Below are positions 25,043-37,567 of a stretch of 64,000 nucleotides of DNA, piece by piece. The position numbers and the translations under genes were made by a program. The notes under the pieces were generated by a model, which saw only the letters and a program-made list of their open reading frames with translations, was not told the origin of the DNA and did no database searches. Location: assembly GCA_963681505.1 (NCBI GenBank), contig OY811982.1, forward strand, positions 1,837,156 to 1,901,155, written 5' to 3'. This DNA is from Eunapius fragilis (lineage: Eukaryota; Porifera; Demospongiae; Spongillida; Spongillidae). Within the stretch, counting starts at the first letter, position 1. Every line of letters starts with the position of its first letter.

Positions 25043-25126
25043 AACTTTTTATTCTGTCCTTTAGATCCCCTACGGTAGATACCTTTGTATGTACTGTAGG
25101 GATCTAAAGGACAGAAATAAAAATTA
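25043..25126. mobile_element. Short palindromic element
   Basis: The arms TTCTGTCCTTTAGATCCC and GGGATCTAAAGGACAGAA face each other around a 30-bp centre. It lies just outside the right end of the large transposon. Family unknown. Confidence 0.55.
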
Positions 25127-25183
25127 TCATATAAGGAAATTGTGTGGTACGACATGTTGAAAATAGAAAGTAGTTTGCGTTAA

Positions 25184-25314
25184 TTGGCGGAAGGTAGGTT
25201 ATCAACCGTCATCTGATAGCGTATGTGACTATATATGATAATAGCCCACATATGTGATAATAGCTCACATCGCTATCAGGTGGGTACAAATCTTGGTATA
25301 GTACCTTCCGCCAA
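25184..25314. mobile_element. 131-bp MITE-like hairpin
   Basis: It begins TTGGCGGAAGGTA and ends with the exact inverse TACCTTCCGCCAA. Inside are further inverted pieces (TGATAGCG and CGCTATCA). No convincing target duplication flanks it. Confidence 0.6.
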
Positions 25315-25437
25315 AACGAAGCGTTCAGACATTATAGCGATTCAAACCAAGAGCACTTTTATAACTTTAGAATTCACTTTAGATGCTGCATATGGTCTTG
25401 AGCTATTTTCATGTGCATGTGTTTATATGTATTTGGC

Positions 25438-25467
25438 GAGAAAATTTCTTTATAGACAAATTTTCTC
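25438..25467. repeat. Small perfect palindrome
   Basis: GAGAAAATTT and AAATTTTCTC are separated by 10 bp next to TTTGGC, resembling the end of another small element. Confidence 0.5.
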
Positions 25468-25555
25468 ATGAAATTTTCCCAAATTAGTATTATAATCATA
25501 GAACTGTTCTAAAATACATGCTCATTTTATAACTTATCCACACATGCCATTTTCA

Positions 25556-25616
25556 ACTATGATAAATAATGTATGATAAATAATGCATAATGTATGATAA
25601 ATAATGCATAATAAAA
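25556..25616. repeat. Short tandem repeat ATAAATAATG(T/C)AT
   Basis: The unit GATAAATAATG recurs three times, interleaved with CATAATGTAT. Copy 2 has only one such block near 50200, so the repeat expanded in copy 1. Confidence 0.6.
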
Positions 25617-26153
25617 TGCACATGAAAATGAAGCTCTGGACAATATGCAGTATCTGAGTGATAATATTGGTGAATTCCATTGAAGCTATATAGATTACAG
25701 AAGTGCATCATTCTGGCTTAACACATGCATACAGCTGCATGTTTTGAGGATGCTTATTCTTGGCACATGAAGGAGATGGCTAAGTAAGAGGTTACCACCA
25801 TGTGGGGTGCTGTTTGTCACAGGACAAACAATGTATGCTCTCTACAATACATGAGTCATATTGGACCTTTTATATAGAGCAAACTGATTCATAAAGCCAT
25901 CACAACAAGGTTTTATACAGAACCATTACTGTGCATTGTATAGAGCCAACACTATGGTTCTATGACCATTACTTTCTTTTTACTGCCTGACAAATTACTG
26001 CTATATAATGTGCTAGTCCATACATCCATCACACTGATTTTAGTTTATAACATGTATTTTTTTAAAATGTCATTGCATTATTCCATCCCTACACCCAGCT
26101 ATGACTTTCCTTATCCCATGCAAGTACTGACTTTCATTGTCCCTCCTCCCCAG

Positions 26154-26510
26154 CCTTCATTGAGCTGCAGACAGAACTACAGGATGTGGTCAATGTCCAA
26201 GACAAGAACTATCCCTACAGAGACTTCAGGTCCTTTGCTATGAAGTTCCTCTTTCCTACTGCTGATGGTGGCCATCCCATCCTGAAGCCAGTAAAGGTGA
26301 CCTATGCTTGTGTATGATTCCAACCAATCATGTGATGTGCATTGACCCATGGACAAGGGGTGTGCCCAAACGTATGCTGATTGGTTGAGCTGTTTATCAA
26401 AGCAGATTCCTGTTTCACATTTTGCAACGAAACACAATCCATTGATGTAGTTCGAAAATAACAAGTATAGTGTGCACACACACACACACACACACAAACA
26501 GACATACATA

Positions 26511-26552
<42 letters not shown>

Positions 26553-27031
26553 GATATTGACAATGCAACCTCTATTCTGCATTGACACTCCTAACCTTTG
26601 CAGTTCCCATGCACTGTGGAGCCAAATGAAACCTTAAGATCATTGCAGCTCTTTGAACAGCTGATTATGAACAAGCAGGTTTTGCTGACAGTGGTGCACA
26701 CCCTTGAGGAACAGCAGGGAAGGTTTACCATGATGGACAGGTTAGCTCCAACTACAGTAGGTAGGACACTGGTACTGATACTTGTGTCCTCTTCCCTCTC
26801 AACGGTATCTGCCCATTTTCTGTTATCATTAATGCCGCCTTTCCAAGTTACTTAACTATGTTCTTCTGGCAGACACAATGTGGCTTCACTACTGCTGGTG
26901 GCCCTACAGGACAATTTGACATATGCAACAGAGTGAGTAGAGATATAGATAATTAAATCCTCAGTTCAATTCCATTACAATGTATGAACTGGTGCCATGT
27001 GTGTGTGAGCATTTGTGCTCGTATGTACGTA

Positions 27032-27078
<47 letters not shown>

Positions 27079-30000
27079 AAGTCAGTGGGCAAGGGGTTTG
27101 TCTAACTAGTTAAGATCGAACACAATCTAAATTTCCAAGCTCTTAGCAGGAACTTAATGCATTCATAAAAATCACTTCAATACAAAAATGGGACAAACTT
27201 GATATCCAAACATGGTAATGTGGTCTTGCCCCCAGCATACTTCTGGAGCTGCTAAAGACTCACATGACAGCCTCATCTACTAGGGGTAGCCCCAAACTTC
27301 TCCTTAGAAGGACTGAGTCAGTGGCAGAGAAGCTTCTCTCCAACTGGCTCTGCTTCCTCCTCTATCCTTATGTCAAGGTATCGCACCCACCCAATAGACA
27401 CATTGATGTGACACACTCCTGTACATACCTACAAACGCAAGCCTTTAACACTTGTTCTGTTTGACAGGAATATGCCGGGGAGCCCCTGTTCATCCTGTTC
27501 AGAGCCATCAAAAACAAGCTGGAGAAAGGTCCAGTGGATGTTATCACTGGAGAGGCAAGATATTCTCTCAGTGAGGAGAAGCTACTGAGACAGCACCTTG
27601 ATGTGAACATGGTGGAGGGTGTGGTGGAGAATGGGAATGATGTCATTCCCATCAAACTGTTGGACACAGACACTATCTCTCAGGCCAAAGAGAAGATTCT
27701 AGACATGTTGTATAGGAACACTCCAGTCTCCAGAAGACCACAGCTCTCTGAGGTGGACTTGGAGCTGAGGAGAGGAAAAGCTGGCATAAAGCTTCACGAC
27801 CATGATGATAGCAATGAGAGGGATGGAGAGTGGGTTAAAGTGAACACACTTGGTCACTACAAGCTGGATCAGATGGTGGGCCTGATTTTTGTATTTCTCT
27901 TTTACATTTCCACATCATGGTACATTTGCACCACTCATTCACCTGGTAGTATTGCATGTCCAAATATATCATCTCCAGTATCTGTACATTCTCCACTTCT
28001 CAGTCCCAACTCCATATAAAGAACCCAAAGTGTCCTCAGCCTATATTCATGCTTACACCACGAATAGAAGGTCCTTTGAGTTCTTCCAGTAAGTGGCACA
28101 AGTTATGTTCAAGGCATTGGCCCATGGTGTGGTTTCTGCAGTGCATTGTAATACACAAGGGTGTACCTTTAGATAGAATGGTCGGATTGGATCCACTACA
28201 TCCCTCTGCCCTCCAGCCCCAATCTGAGATGTATGTGTACTTGTGGTTGATGTAGGAAGAAATCATCTATTGAACAAATCTTATGATATTTCAAAGCAGA
28301 TATTGCTGTAGGGAATATTGCTGTGTGGTACTATGATGTACTTACTTCTTTATTAAATGCTCAATTACCCTCCAGATGTGGACACTATAGGAGCCATTTT
28401 GGCCAGTAATATACATGCTGCTGCTGCTGCTGCAGTGGGGATCACTGAGGGAGAAAGGTACTACCATTTGGTGAGTTACTCCATGCTGGTTATTAAATTC
28501 ACACATGGGACTTTCAAGCTACATTTATAATTGGTGCAATTACAGGTACGATCTGAAATGGCAGACACAGACACAGGAGGGAAAGAAAGTGCACAGAGGC
28601 AAGACCACATGATCATGTCTGAGGTGTTCCTCACTAGACTACTATCCACAAAGGTGCAGCTGCCAAGTTTGGTATCCAGCTTCTTATAAGTGCATGTCCA
28701 TCATGTGGAAAATGCTGAACCCCTTTTTATACCATTGGGATCATTGCTATGAAAAGGAACCTATAACATGTTTTGTATATTCTAAACGTTTCCTAGGTCC
28801 TCTACAACGTCTTCTTACATGCAAGTAATTGGTCTGTCCATCATGGTGGTACAATGGCTTGAATATTTAATAATATCCGTACATCAGAATTGCATGTGTC
28901 ATCTTTGATGTTCCTTCTTGAAAATTTTTTTATATTGCATTAGGTCCTTTTTTGTCACATGTATGTTATCATTGTGATACGTGTAATGTAAGAAATTAAA
29001 TATGCATTTAAAACCAGTAGTGTACATCAATGGCAAATACTATAGTAATGTGATCGTGTGACATTAAATCATTATTTTAATCAACCACAATCAAGATAAA
29101 TGTCAATTGTCATAAATCCGCACATTCAAGCATTAGTCTAAATGGTAACAATTTCTTAAACTAAGGTCATTTGTATTCAATTTGACCAGAAATAAATTAT
29201 AATTTGCAATCATTTCGTGTTAACTATAATATACATATATATGCAGGCTAATATAGCAAATGCTACTGTTATTGTGTCGAGGATTTACAAGGGACTAATT
29301 AGGATTCTTTTTTCTTTGCAGAGAATCCTTCAGCCATATGTCGATGACCTCTTTAAAGTAGTCTTTCCTGTCTCAAGAGATACATCTCCCCCATGGCAAT
29401 CAAGTACCTCTTTGACTTCTTGGACCTCCAAGCAGCAGACATGGGCATCACAGATCCTGACGTGCTCCACATGTGGAAGACCAACAGGTTAAATTACTGT
29501 ACGATGCACACATTCTAATCTGCAATCTAAGTAGTACCATTGCACATGAGTATATATGGCGCATCAACCCTTTTTTTTTTAACAATTTGAATGTTGGTGC
29601 ACCTATTCATGTTCTAAAAATTTGAAGTTTGGTGCATCAACCTATTTCTAACAATTTATACACTTATTACATTAGCTTACTCTTGCGTTTCTGGGATGGT
29701 CTGATCCAGAATCCAGACTCTATCTTTGACATCCACAAGTCTTCCACAGTGAGCTCATGCCTGTCAGTGGTATCGCAGGCCTACAAAGAAGCCTGCTCCA
29801 CTGCAGAGGTCAAGTACACAAAGGACACACCCTCGGCCAAACTGCTGTATATGAATGAAGTGAGGCGATATAAGGAAGGGGTTAGCGAGTAAGTTTGCAG
29901 CCATCACCTATATTTGTGTATACATGTACCTCCACATTTGAAATCCTAGATGCATTTATTCAAAATGACAAAGAAATGTTTAGTTAGTATTTTTGTATAC

Positions 30001-31271
30001 CTTGCTGTCATACTGTGTCATGTTATTAACTCTACTGATAGTACAAGTAAATAAAAACATTCTCTACGAGAACGTTGGTGGGATATAGGATTTGATTATG
30101 ACATTGGTGGTGTAAAAAGCAAGGAAACAAGGTCTTATCAGAAGGGAAAATGTCATAGTCCTATATTTAGCACATTTCTAGGGCATGTGTTGTTTGTGTG
30201 CTAAATATAGGACTATGACATTTTCCCTTCTGATAAGACCTTGTTTCTTTGCTTTTTACACCACCAATGTCATAATCAAATCCTATATCCCACCAACTTT
30301 CTCGTAGAGAATGTTTTTATTTACTTGTTTTCTTAATTTTTTTTCATACCCAAGTAACCCAATGACTGTTGTATGGCTGCTTCTCCCTTTTCATTTCTTT
30401 CAATCCAGATATACTTTTATCTTTAGATACCGTAATTAAATTATACAAGACATAGGAGGCTGATAGTCGATTTTTTATCAAAGTATTATATTATATAAAA
30501 GCAAGTCCTCCAGCCGATTCTGAAGCTATTGGTGAAATTTTCATCGCTTAGAAATGTTCCTGTCCTGAGTTATGCGTTGCCAAGAAGAAGGAGGAGAAGA
30601 AGAAGAAGACGACCCGCCCCTTGTTCCGAGACTGGGTACGAGGACGGGCAGTACACTCTTGTTCTCAACAACCACGCGGTTCAGCGACATGAAACAAAAA
30701 CGAAACTACTCATTTTTGACTTCTAGATCGATTGCTAAAACAAGTTACACGATCCGATCGTCGGGAGTGTTGTTACAGACGGGTCGCGTTTTTAATGACA
30801 TTCATAGTCGGGGTCAAATCCTATATGGAAGTTTCTAACGAAACTTCCGATATTGGTTAACAGAATTTGAAGTTTGAAGAAATATTGCCTAATTGACTGA
30901 TCAACATGTGCGGATATGTAACAAAAATAGATGTATTCAATTCAAGTTGTGCCTATTAGCCTGTTAATGCAGTGTTACTTGTCATCTGAGCTCCCTGAAA
31001 TTGGAATCTCAAGGGACAATGCATGGATCCTTGCTTTATTATCCAAAGAGTTAATTTTGGGAAGAACAGGGAGGAAGGGAATGATACATTCAAATTTAAT
31101 TTGTTCATGAGGAGTGCTTTTGGTTAATAAGCCAAACTTCCATTACAGACTTCCTCACAATGTGATAGATAACTTATGTGTGTGCTGTTCGTTTATTGCT
31201 GTGGTGATTTGTTGTCTTTCACCACAGGTACTACAGCACCATTCAGTCCTTGCCCAAACTGGACCAACAGG
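26154..31271 (+). CDS. Plexin copy 1: cytoplasmic exons 17-27 (first half), frameshifted
   Basis: Exons: 26154-26296, 26604-26740, 26873-26932, 27236-27377, 27468-27875, 28004-28070, 28376-28470, 28546-28653, 29322-29487, 29676-29888, 31228-31271. The first GAP half carries the arginine motif [14 protein letters not shown]. Exon 21 (27468-27875) includes [16 protein letters not shown] and the inserted RhoGTPase-binding domain ([18 protein letters not shown]). Exon 24 has the second arginine segment [11 protein letters not shown]. In exon 25, copy 2 reads 27 bases where copy 1 has 26 (around 29388-29396), so the remaining GAP helices are out of frame and a stop follows at 29702. Exon 26 still encodes a good GAP segment in its own frame ([14 protein letters not shown]). 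Exon 27 is cut by an insertion after 31271. Confidence 0.85.
26475..26549. repeat. (CA)n microsatellite
   Basis: Interrupted CA dinucleotide run in intron 17 of plexin copy 1. It creates artificial Val/Cys open frames on the - strand. Confidence 0.9.
27034..27076. repeat. (GT)n microsatellite
   Basis: About 20 GT repeats in intron 19 of plexin copy 1. The corresponding intron of copy 2 has a TGTA/TG-rich run at 52317-52402. Confidence 0.9.
30043..30328. mobile_element. Hairpin MITE, family A copy 1
   Basis: A nearly perfect 286-bp palindrome in intron 26 of plexin copy 1. It begins ACAAGTAAATAAAAACATTC and ends with the inverse. Inner arms include GTTGGTGGGATATAGGATTT and GGACTATGACATTTTCCC. 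Two relatives lie at 52415-52639 and 58002-58283. Confidence 0.8.
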
Positions 31272-33132
31272 GTCCGTGTAAGAAACCGCCACTCAATATT
31301 TCAATTGTTCAATTTATTGGAATTTGCAATTTTGACGCACTAATTGCCGATTTTTGATGATATTTGGAATTTTCACTACGTGAATAATTGATCTAGCGAG
31401 GTTTTTTCAAATTTTCAAAATTTCAATTAAAAATTGGAAATTTGAAAATTTGAAAAATGCTTCGTGCGGACATTGTTTAATTCTCCAATTTATTCCCTCT
31501 CACGATCACAGACCCTGTGGAATGGAACCGAAGCGTTGACACCGGACACTCCCCTCTGGGAACGAGGGCATATTACAAGCTTAAGTGCCATGATTATGCG
31601 TGCGTAGTAGTATAGCAGCTGCCGCCACACCGTTCCATGTGCTTAGCCACACTTCGGCCCACACGACATTAGCCGACAGCTCTTTGTGCTTGGCAAGGTA
31701 ATAGTAGCCACAGATATTATCACTAATTAATACTCGATCGCACAGCTGAGCTTGCTAGAATATCGTGCGCTTTACAGTTACAGACGGCTCAGTTATGTTG
31801 AGCTATTTTGTTAAACATTTCCCGCTACTTTTGCGTGCTGTAACGTTTAATAGTACTAGTACGCAGCCAATGCAAATTGCGATTCAAGCTACAGTCTACC
31901 CTCGATATAGTCCGGGCTACGGGAACCCCCAAAATAGCGGACTGTAGGACAAACGGATAGTAGCGATGCGAAGCTTAGCTTACGAAGGGTTGGTTGGCAA
32001 GAGAAAAATAGCGGACATTATCGCGGATGGACTGTATCGAAGCAGACACTATCGAGGGTAGACTGTAGTAGCTTGAATTAATAAGTGTGAACACAACCCA
32101 GTTGATGTAGGGCCCCGTAGCTGGAGGTCTCAACTGATCATGACAGCAACCCTGTTTGCCCCCCCCCCCCCCCGGCGTGGGAGGGTGTTATGTCGGTCCC
32201 TTATGTGCACATTTCTTGCCCTCGGATTGTCCTGTTTCTAAACTGGTGCCATCACAAGTCCTGTTTATCAATATTTTCCTTTTCCCATTGCCTGTATTGC
32301 CTGTACATGTATGTCATAAATTTGTGCAATCAATGCAAGTATGTGTACCCAATTTTAAAACTCAGGTCAAAGTTAAGTTCTGTCTGTCCCCCTGAATTCT
32401 ATGTGGCAAGGTAGCCAGCCACACCAGCCCACTGTTTCATGTGAGCCAGCACCGCGTGCTGGAAGTGAGGTAGATGTGGGTTTTAAAAATCTGCTACAAC
32501 TAAATTACCACAAAAAAGTGGTCACCATGGTGACCACACCCCCACTCCCACCATGCATGCAAGTCAATGGCACCAGTGCGTACATGACCCTATCCCAATG
32601 ACCACAAAGTTCACCAATGGTGCAAGCAAGCTTCTCTGCCACATGTCTCTGGGTATGTCTGCAACACTTTCAGAGACTGCATGGAAATAAGAATGCGTGT
32701 GTCGATGATGTGCATTAGTGAGCTGAGAATGTGTGCAAAATGTAAATGGATAAAAATTGATCATAAGAGATAAGCACACCTACTACCACACATACACACA
32801 CTCACAAAGTAATGCCCCCACTAAAAACTTTGTGCAAGACCCACTTGTTGCATCCCTCCATCTTGATCATGAATTTTTAAAGCAGATCTAGACAATCTGG
32901 TGAATGTTCCTTGTTGCCAACAGGGTAGGTGTGTACATACAGCCTCTTCTTTGTCACCAGGCATATATGGTGTAAACTACGATGGATTGTCCAATTAGCA
33001 AAACAGACAACAGGAGACGGGGCAATTCTCTTGTGCACATGTGAGAATGGGGAACCCAATACTAAGGCTGGTACCCAATGCTGAACAAACGTATGGGAAT
33101 GACCCCATAGTGATGGCATTGGGTTCCCCATC
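31272..33132 (+). repeat. Left arm of the foldback element
   Basis: It matches 35875-37559 inverted. Once the 176 bp of a nested insertion are removed, both arms are 1685 bp. Landmarks are the AT-rich AATTTTCAAAATTTCAATT near 31410, a C run at 32160 and GTGGTCACCATGGTGACCAC at 32518. Open frames in the two arms mirror each other, which reflects the inverted repeat and not genes. Confidence 0.9.
31892..32065. mobile_element. 174-bp pogo/Tc1-like MITE with TA duplication
   Basis: It begins CAGTCTACCCTCGATA and ends TATCGAGGGTAGACTG, flanked by TA on each side (31890-31891, 32066-32067). The right arm has the empty site (CAAGCTAGTAGCTTG as read on the - strand, near 36935). CAGT-type ends with TA targets fit pogo/Tc1-mariner elements. 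Confidence 0.85.
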
Positions 33133-35874
33133 ATAAACTCTATTCAGCACCACACCACCCAAGGAGTAAGAATTGTTTGCAGAGACATGTCCAAAGGATA
33201 TTACACACTACATTTCTGATGAGCAATATTACCCACACATGGAGGATTTTTAGCCTTGCACTCTGAGCCTTGGGCTCTGAGCTGAACTACAAAATTGCTT
33301 TGCACTCATGTGCAAAGTTGGACTGCATTGCACGTAGGGCTCTATGTCAATAGCTCATGTGAACGACCTACCAGGCCACAATCACGCACATGCAAAACAC
33401 ACACATACACACACACACCACCATGCACCATATACATGCACTGACGCTTCAGAACCCAACTTTCAGCTTGAATGTAACATCTGACAGTCAGAAAACAGGA
33501 TATCCTAATAGCTTGTGTATGTGATGATGGTGAACATGTGTAGTAGAAATGTGTGAAGAGGGAGGTTACAGTCAGCCATATCTCCTGTAAAGATTACCAG
33601 TAAGAACACACCCTTACTTTCCCTTCACCCCACACCCTCACCTTTCCCTCCACCTCAAACTCTCACCTTTTCCTTTTTGCTTCAGTACTCTTGGAATCAT
33701 TCCACTGTCCAATCAGATGAAAGCATTACGTTATAGCATACAGCAATCTATAATGGCATCCCATCCTGCCACATACACACACTTTGAATATATGCAGAGT
33801 TGATATTCATATACTGTTACAGTGCTACACTTCATCTACGTCAACTTCTTCTGGTACCAGCAGTGTGAAGGAAACAATCTGAAGGCGGTGTAACTGTTAG
33901 AAGTGTGATATATAATACGTATTGCGTGGGTGAGCAACTTCATAGGCGTATCCCGATTATTCTATACTATAGGCTGCCCTATAGTTTAGGTTTGGCTGAA
34001 ACCAGGCTGTGCTTGCCACATTGGGAGGGGACTATGAAATGCCGTACATGTAGGGGCCAACCTTTTCATTTGAGCCATTTCAGCATTTGTAGTGACAAGT
34101 TAACATAGACGGACCTCCGTTAAGCAAATTAATGGTACTGTGCATGCCTGCACGTACGTGTCGTTGGAGAAATTCTTATATGCATGGTGGCTTGAGGGTA
34201 TGTAATGTATTACAGTGTGCCAGCGTTAGATGTATAGAAAATAGGCGGCGGATACAATTAGTGTGTAAACAAATAAGTACTGCACAGATGCCAAAATAAA
34301 TAAATAAATAAGAGTGATATAAAGTTTTAAATTAACATCTACGTGGAAGATGAACAATTAGCAACCCACTTGTCTGGACGCCATGATCTAGCAGCCAACT
34401 GTTTTGAAGTGGCGCCGAACTTGGATACAGAGTCCTAACACTATATCAATGGGTCCATTGGGAAGGAGGCCATGTAGTCAATTAAACGTTGTGAACCAAT
34501 TGTGCATGGTCATAAACTGTATTGAGTCATGACGTGACAAATTGCATACGCAAAGTGTGTTCTCTGATATTGCAGATGCATTACTGCTACCTTGTTAATT
34601 AGTTACAACGCCAACTATTGCCCATGATCAATGGCAGCAGTTTTGTTTGTAGGTGGAGGCACACACTAATAGTTGCTATGCACATTTACACACAGTGTCA
34701 CAGTTTGTTTGCATAAACAGAAGGAATGAGTGGCTGTGTGTATGATTTGCATTTGCAAATGTCTTATGAAGGGGTGGTATTGTGTGTATGTGTGTGTGTG
34801 TGTGTATGCAAGTGTGTTCTTGAGTATTTGATATGGCTCACCTTTGGACTGTGGCCACACCCTCTTATCTATGCTGTTCATATTATTCTGCCAGCGTGCT
34901 TGAAAAAAATGAATCCCTCCATTTGCGAATAGTTCATCCCACTCTGGCCCCTTCTCCTCACGAATGAGAACATCAGGAGAAGATGACTGCAGTGTTCCAT
35001 GATGACCACACCCACCCAGGCCTCAACTTACTATGGTGTGAAGAAATCGTCAAATAATCTGGTTATGATAAGCAGTTTGGCACATACATGCCAACGCTCT
35101 GCAAGGCAATTAATTCCTTTCAAACTCAAGCACAAGGAATGCTTCAGTTCATCCAGGATGGGTGGGTTGTTATAATTTGACACTGTGGGTGCCAGGCAGC
35201 CACGTAAGTAGAAAAAAGGGGTGCTGTATTGACTTATTTGGTTTTGCCTGAATGGTCCACCTTTACCACGTGCACATGAATGCTAAACCCTAGCCCCCCC
35301 CCCCCCCCCTCTTTTGTTAGTTTTAGGTTTCTTTCCAAGTGATCAGTGATATGTAATATTTAGAGCAGTGATATGCATTGCCTAACTAATGTGATATGAT
35401 GCAAAACGTTTCTAGGTAGTACATGTAGGGGCATGCAGCCTCCAACTGTAGCACAACAGGGGTGAATGATGCCTGCTCAACCTCACAGATTTGACCTGTG
35501 CACAGTACCATTCAGGAGCACTCTGGAAGAATTTCCGGAAGAATTTCTGTTGGTGGATCTGACTGAGAAAAAGGATATGTGTTAGTTAGGCAATGCATAT
35601 CACAGCACAAAATATATCATGTGAAAGTAAACCTAAAACTAACATGGGGGGGAGGGGAGGGTAGCACCCATCTGGTAGAGGCGGACCATAAGGCAAAACC
35701 GAATACGTCAATACAGCACCCCTTTTTCTACTTACGTGACTACCTGGCATCCACAGTGTCAGATTATAACAACTCATCCATCCTGGATGAGCTGAAACAT
35801 TCCAGGTGCTTCAGTTTCAAAGTGCTTGAATAAAAAATTCCTTGTTGGCACAGGGTAGCTGTGCACATGTTGCA
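33133..35874. other. Centre of the foldback element, no gene found
   Basis: The open frames are short and resemble no family. Contents are CA-rich runs (33400), a TG run (34780-34806), a C run (35285-35310) and the nested inverted repeat at 35113-35840. Confidence 0.6.
35113..35840. repeat. Nested inverted repeat inside the foldback centre
   Basis: The left arm of about 290 bp (35113-35400) has CTTCAGTTCATCCAGGATGG, CACGTAAGTAGAAAAAAGGG and TTAGTTTTAGGTTT. The inverse lies at 35585-35840, around a loop of about 180 bp. It is a second foldback structure with no visible coding capacity. Confidence 0.75.
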
Positions 35875-37559
35875 ATGGGGAACCAAATGCCATCATTGTG
35901 GGTCATTCCCACAAGTTTGTTCAGCATTGGGGAATCAGCCTTGGTGTTGGGTTCCCCAATCTCACATGTGCACAAGAGAATTGCCCCATCTCCTGTTGTC
36001 TGTTTTGCTAATTGGACAATCCATCGTAGTTTACACCATATATGCCTGGTAACAAAGAAGAGGCTGTATGTACACACCTACCCTGTTGGCAACAAGGAAC
36101 ATTCACCAGATTGTCTAGATCTGCTTTAAAATTCATGATCAAGATGGAGGGATGCAACAAGTGGGTCTTGCACAAAGTTTTTAGTGGAGGCATTACTTTG
36201 TGAGTGTGTGTATGTGTGGTAGTATGTGTGCTTATCTCTTATGATCAATTCTTATCCATTTACATTTTGCACACATTCTCAGCTCACTAATGCACATCAT
36301 CGACACACGCATTCTTATTTCCATGCAGTCTCTGAAAGTGTTGCAGACATACCCAGAGACATGTGGCAGAGAAGCTTGCTTGCACCATTGGTGAACTTTG
36401 TGGTCATTGGGATAGGGTCATGTACGCACTGGTGCCATTGACTTGCATGCATGGTGGGAGTGGGGGTGTGGTCACCATGGTGACCACTTTTTTGTGGTAA
36501 TTTAGTTGTAGCAGATTTTTAAAACCCACATCTACCTCACTTCCAGCACGCGGTGCTGGCTCACATGAAACAGTGGGCTGGTGTGGCTGGCTACCTTGCC
36601 ACATAGAATTCAGGGGGACAGACAGAACTTAACTTTGACCTGAGTTTTAAAATTGGGTACACATACTTGCATTGATTGCACAAATTTATGACATACATGT
36701 ACAGGCAATACAGGCAATGGGAAAAGGAAAATATTGATAAACAGGACTTGTGATGGCACCAGTTTAGAAACAGGACAATCCGAGGGCAAGAAATGTGCAC
36801 ATAAGGGACCGACATAACACCCTCCCACGCCGGGGGGGGGGGGGGGGGCAAACAGGGTTGCTGTCATGATCAGTTGAGACCTCCAGCTAGGGGGCCCTAC
36901 ATCAACTGGGTTGTGTTCACACTTATTAATTCAAGCTACTAGCTTGAATCGCAATTTGCATTGGCTGCGTACTAGTACTATTAAACGTTACAGCACGCAA
37001 AAGTAGCGGGAAATGTTTAACAAAATAGCTCAACATAACTGAGCCGTCTGTAACTGTAAAGCGCACGATATTCTAGCAAGCTCAGCTGTGCGATCGAGTA
37101 TTAATTAGTGATAATATCTGTGGCTATTATTACCTTGCCAAGCACAAAGAGCTGTCGGCTAATGTCGTGTGGGCCGAAGTGTGGCTAAGCACATGGAACG
37201 GTGTGGCGGCAGCTGCTATACTACTACGTACGCATAATCATGGCACTTAAGCTTGTAATATGCCCTCGTTCCCAGAGGGGAGTGTCCGGTGTCAACGCTT
37301 CGGTTCCATTCCACAGGGTCTGTGATCGTGAGAGGGAATAAATTGGAGAATTAAACAATGTCCGCACGAAGCATTTTTCAAATTTTCAAATTTCCAATTT
37401 TTAATTGAAATTTTGAAAATTTGAAAAAACCTCGCTAGATCAATTATTCACGTAGTGAAAATTCCAAATATCATCAAAAATCGGCAATTAGTGCGTCAAA
37501 ATTGCAAATTCCAATAAATTGAACAATTGAAATATTGAGTGGCGGTTTTTTACACGGAC
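35875..37559 (-). repeat. Right arm of the foldback element
   Basis: The 1685-bp inverse of 31272-33132 without the nested MITE. The G run at 36833-36849 mirrors the C run in the left arm. Confidence 0.9.
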
Positions 37560-37567
37560 CCAACAGG

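Larger units (their letters stand above)
8842..25505. other. Insertion block in intron 16 of plexin copy 1
   Basis: Intron 16 of copy 2 (49970-51497) aligns with both ends of intron 16 of copy 1. The left match runs to about 8840 (ATTAAAGCCCA, CGAAAGTAAGATT), and the right match resumes near 25507 (CTCATTTTATAAC, ATGAAAATGAAGCT). The roughly 16.7 kb between is absent from copy 2. It consists of a large transposon plus about 0.5 kb on each side made of smaller palindromic elements and unassigned sequence. The left part (8842-9358) has A and T runs but no gene. Confidence 0.75.
31272..37559. mobile_element. 6.3-kb non-autonomous foldback element in plexin exon 27
   Basis: The ends are GTCCGTGTAA and its inverse, flanked by the 8-bp duplication CCAACAGG (31264-31271 and 37560-37567). 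Plexin copy 2 shows the empty site (ACCAACAGGATATGG near 56630). Two long inverted arms surround a 2.7-kb centre (33133-35874) in which I see no transposase. An 8-bp duplication is usual for hAT and P elements and possible for Mutator types. The arms are near identical, so the insertion looks recent. Confidence 0.9.

Noticed and set aside
26177-26568. Val/Cys-rich open frames on the - strand, likewise at 42212-42450
   Set aside because: They are translations of CA microsatellites.
32156-36867. Mirror-image open frames at 32156-32779 and 36226-36867
   Set aside because: They are identical because they lie in the inverted arms of the foldback element, and they look like no protein family.
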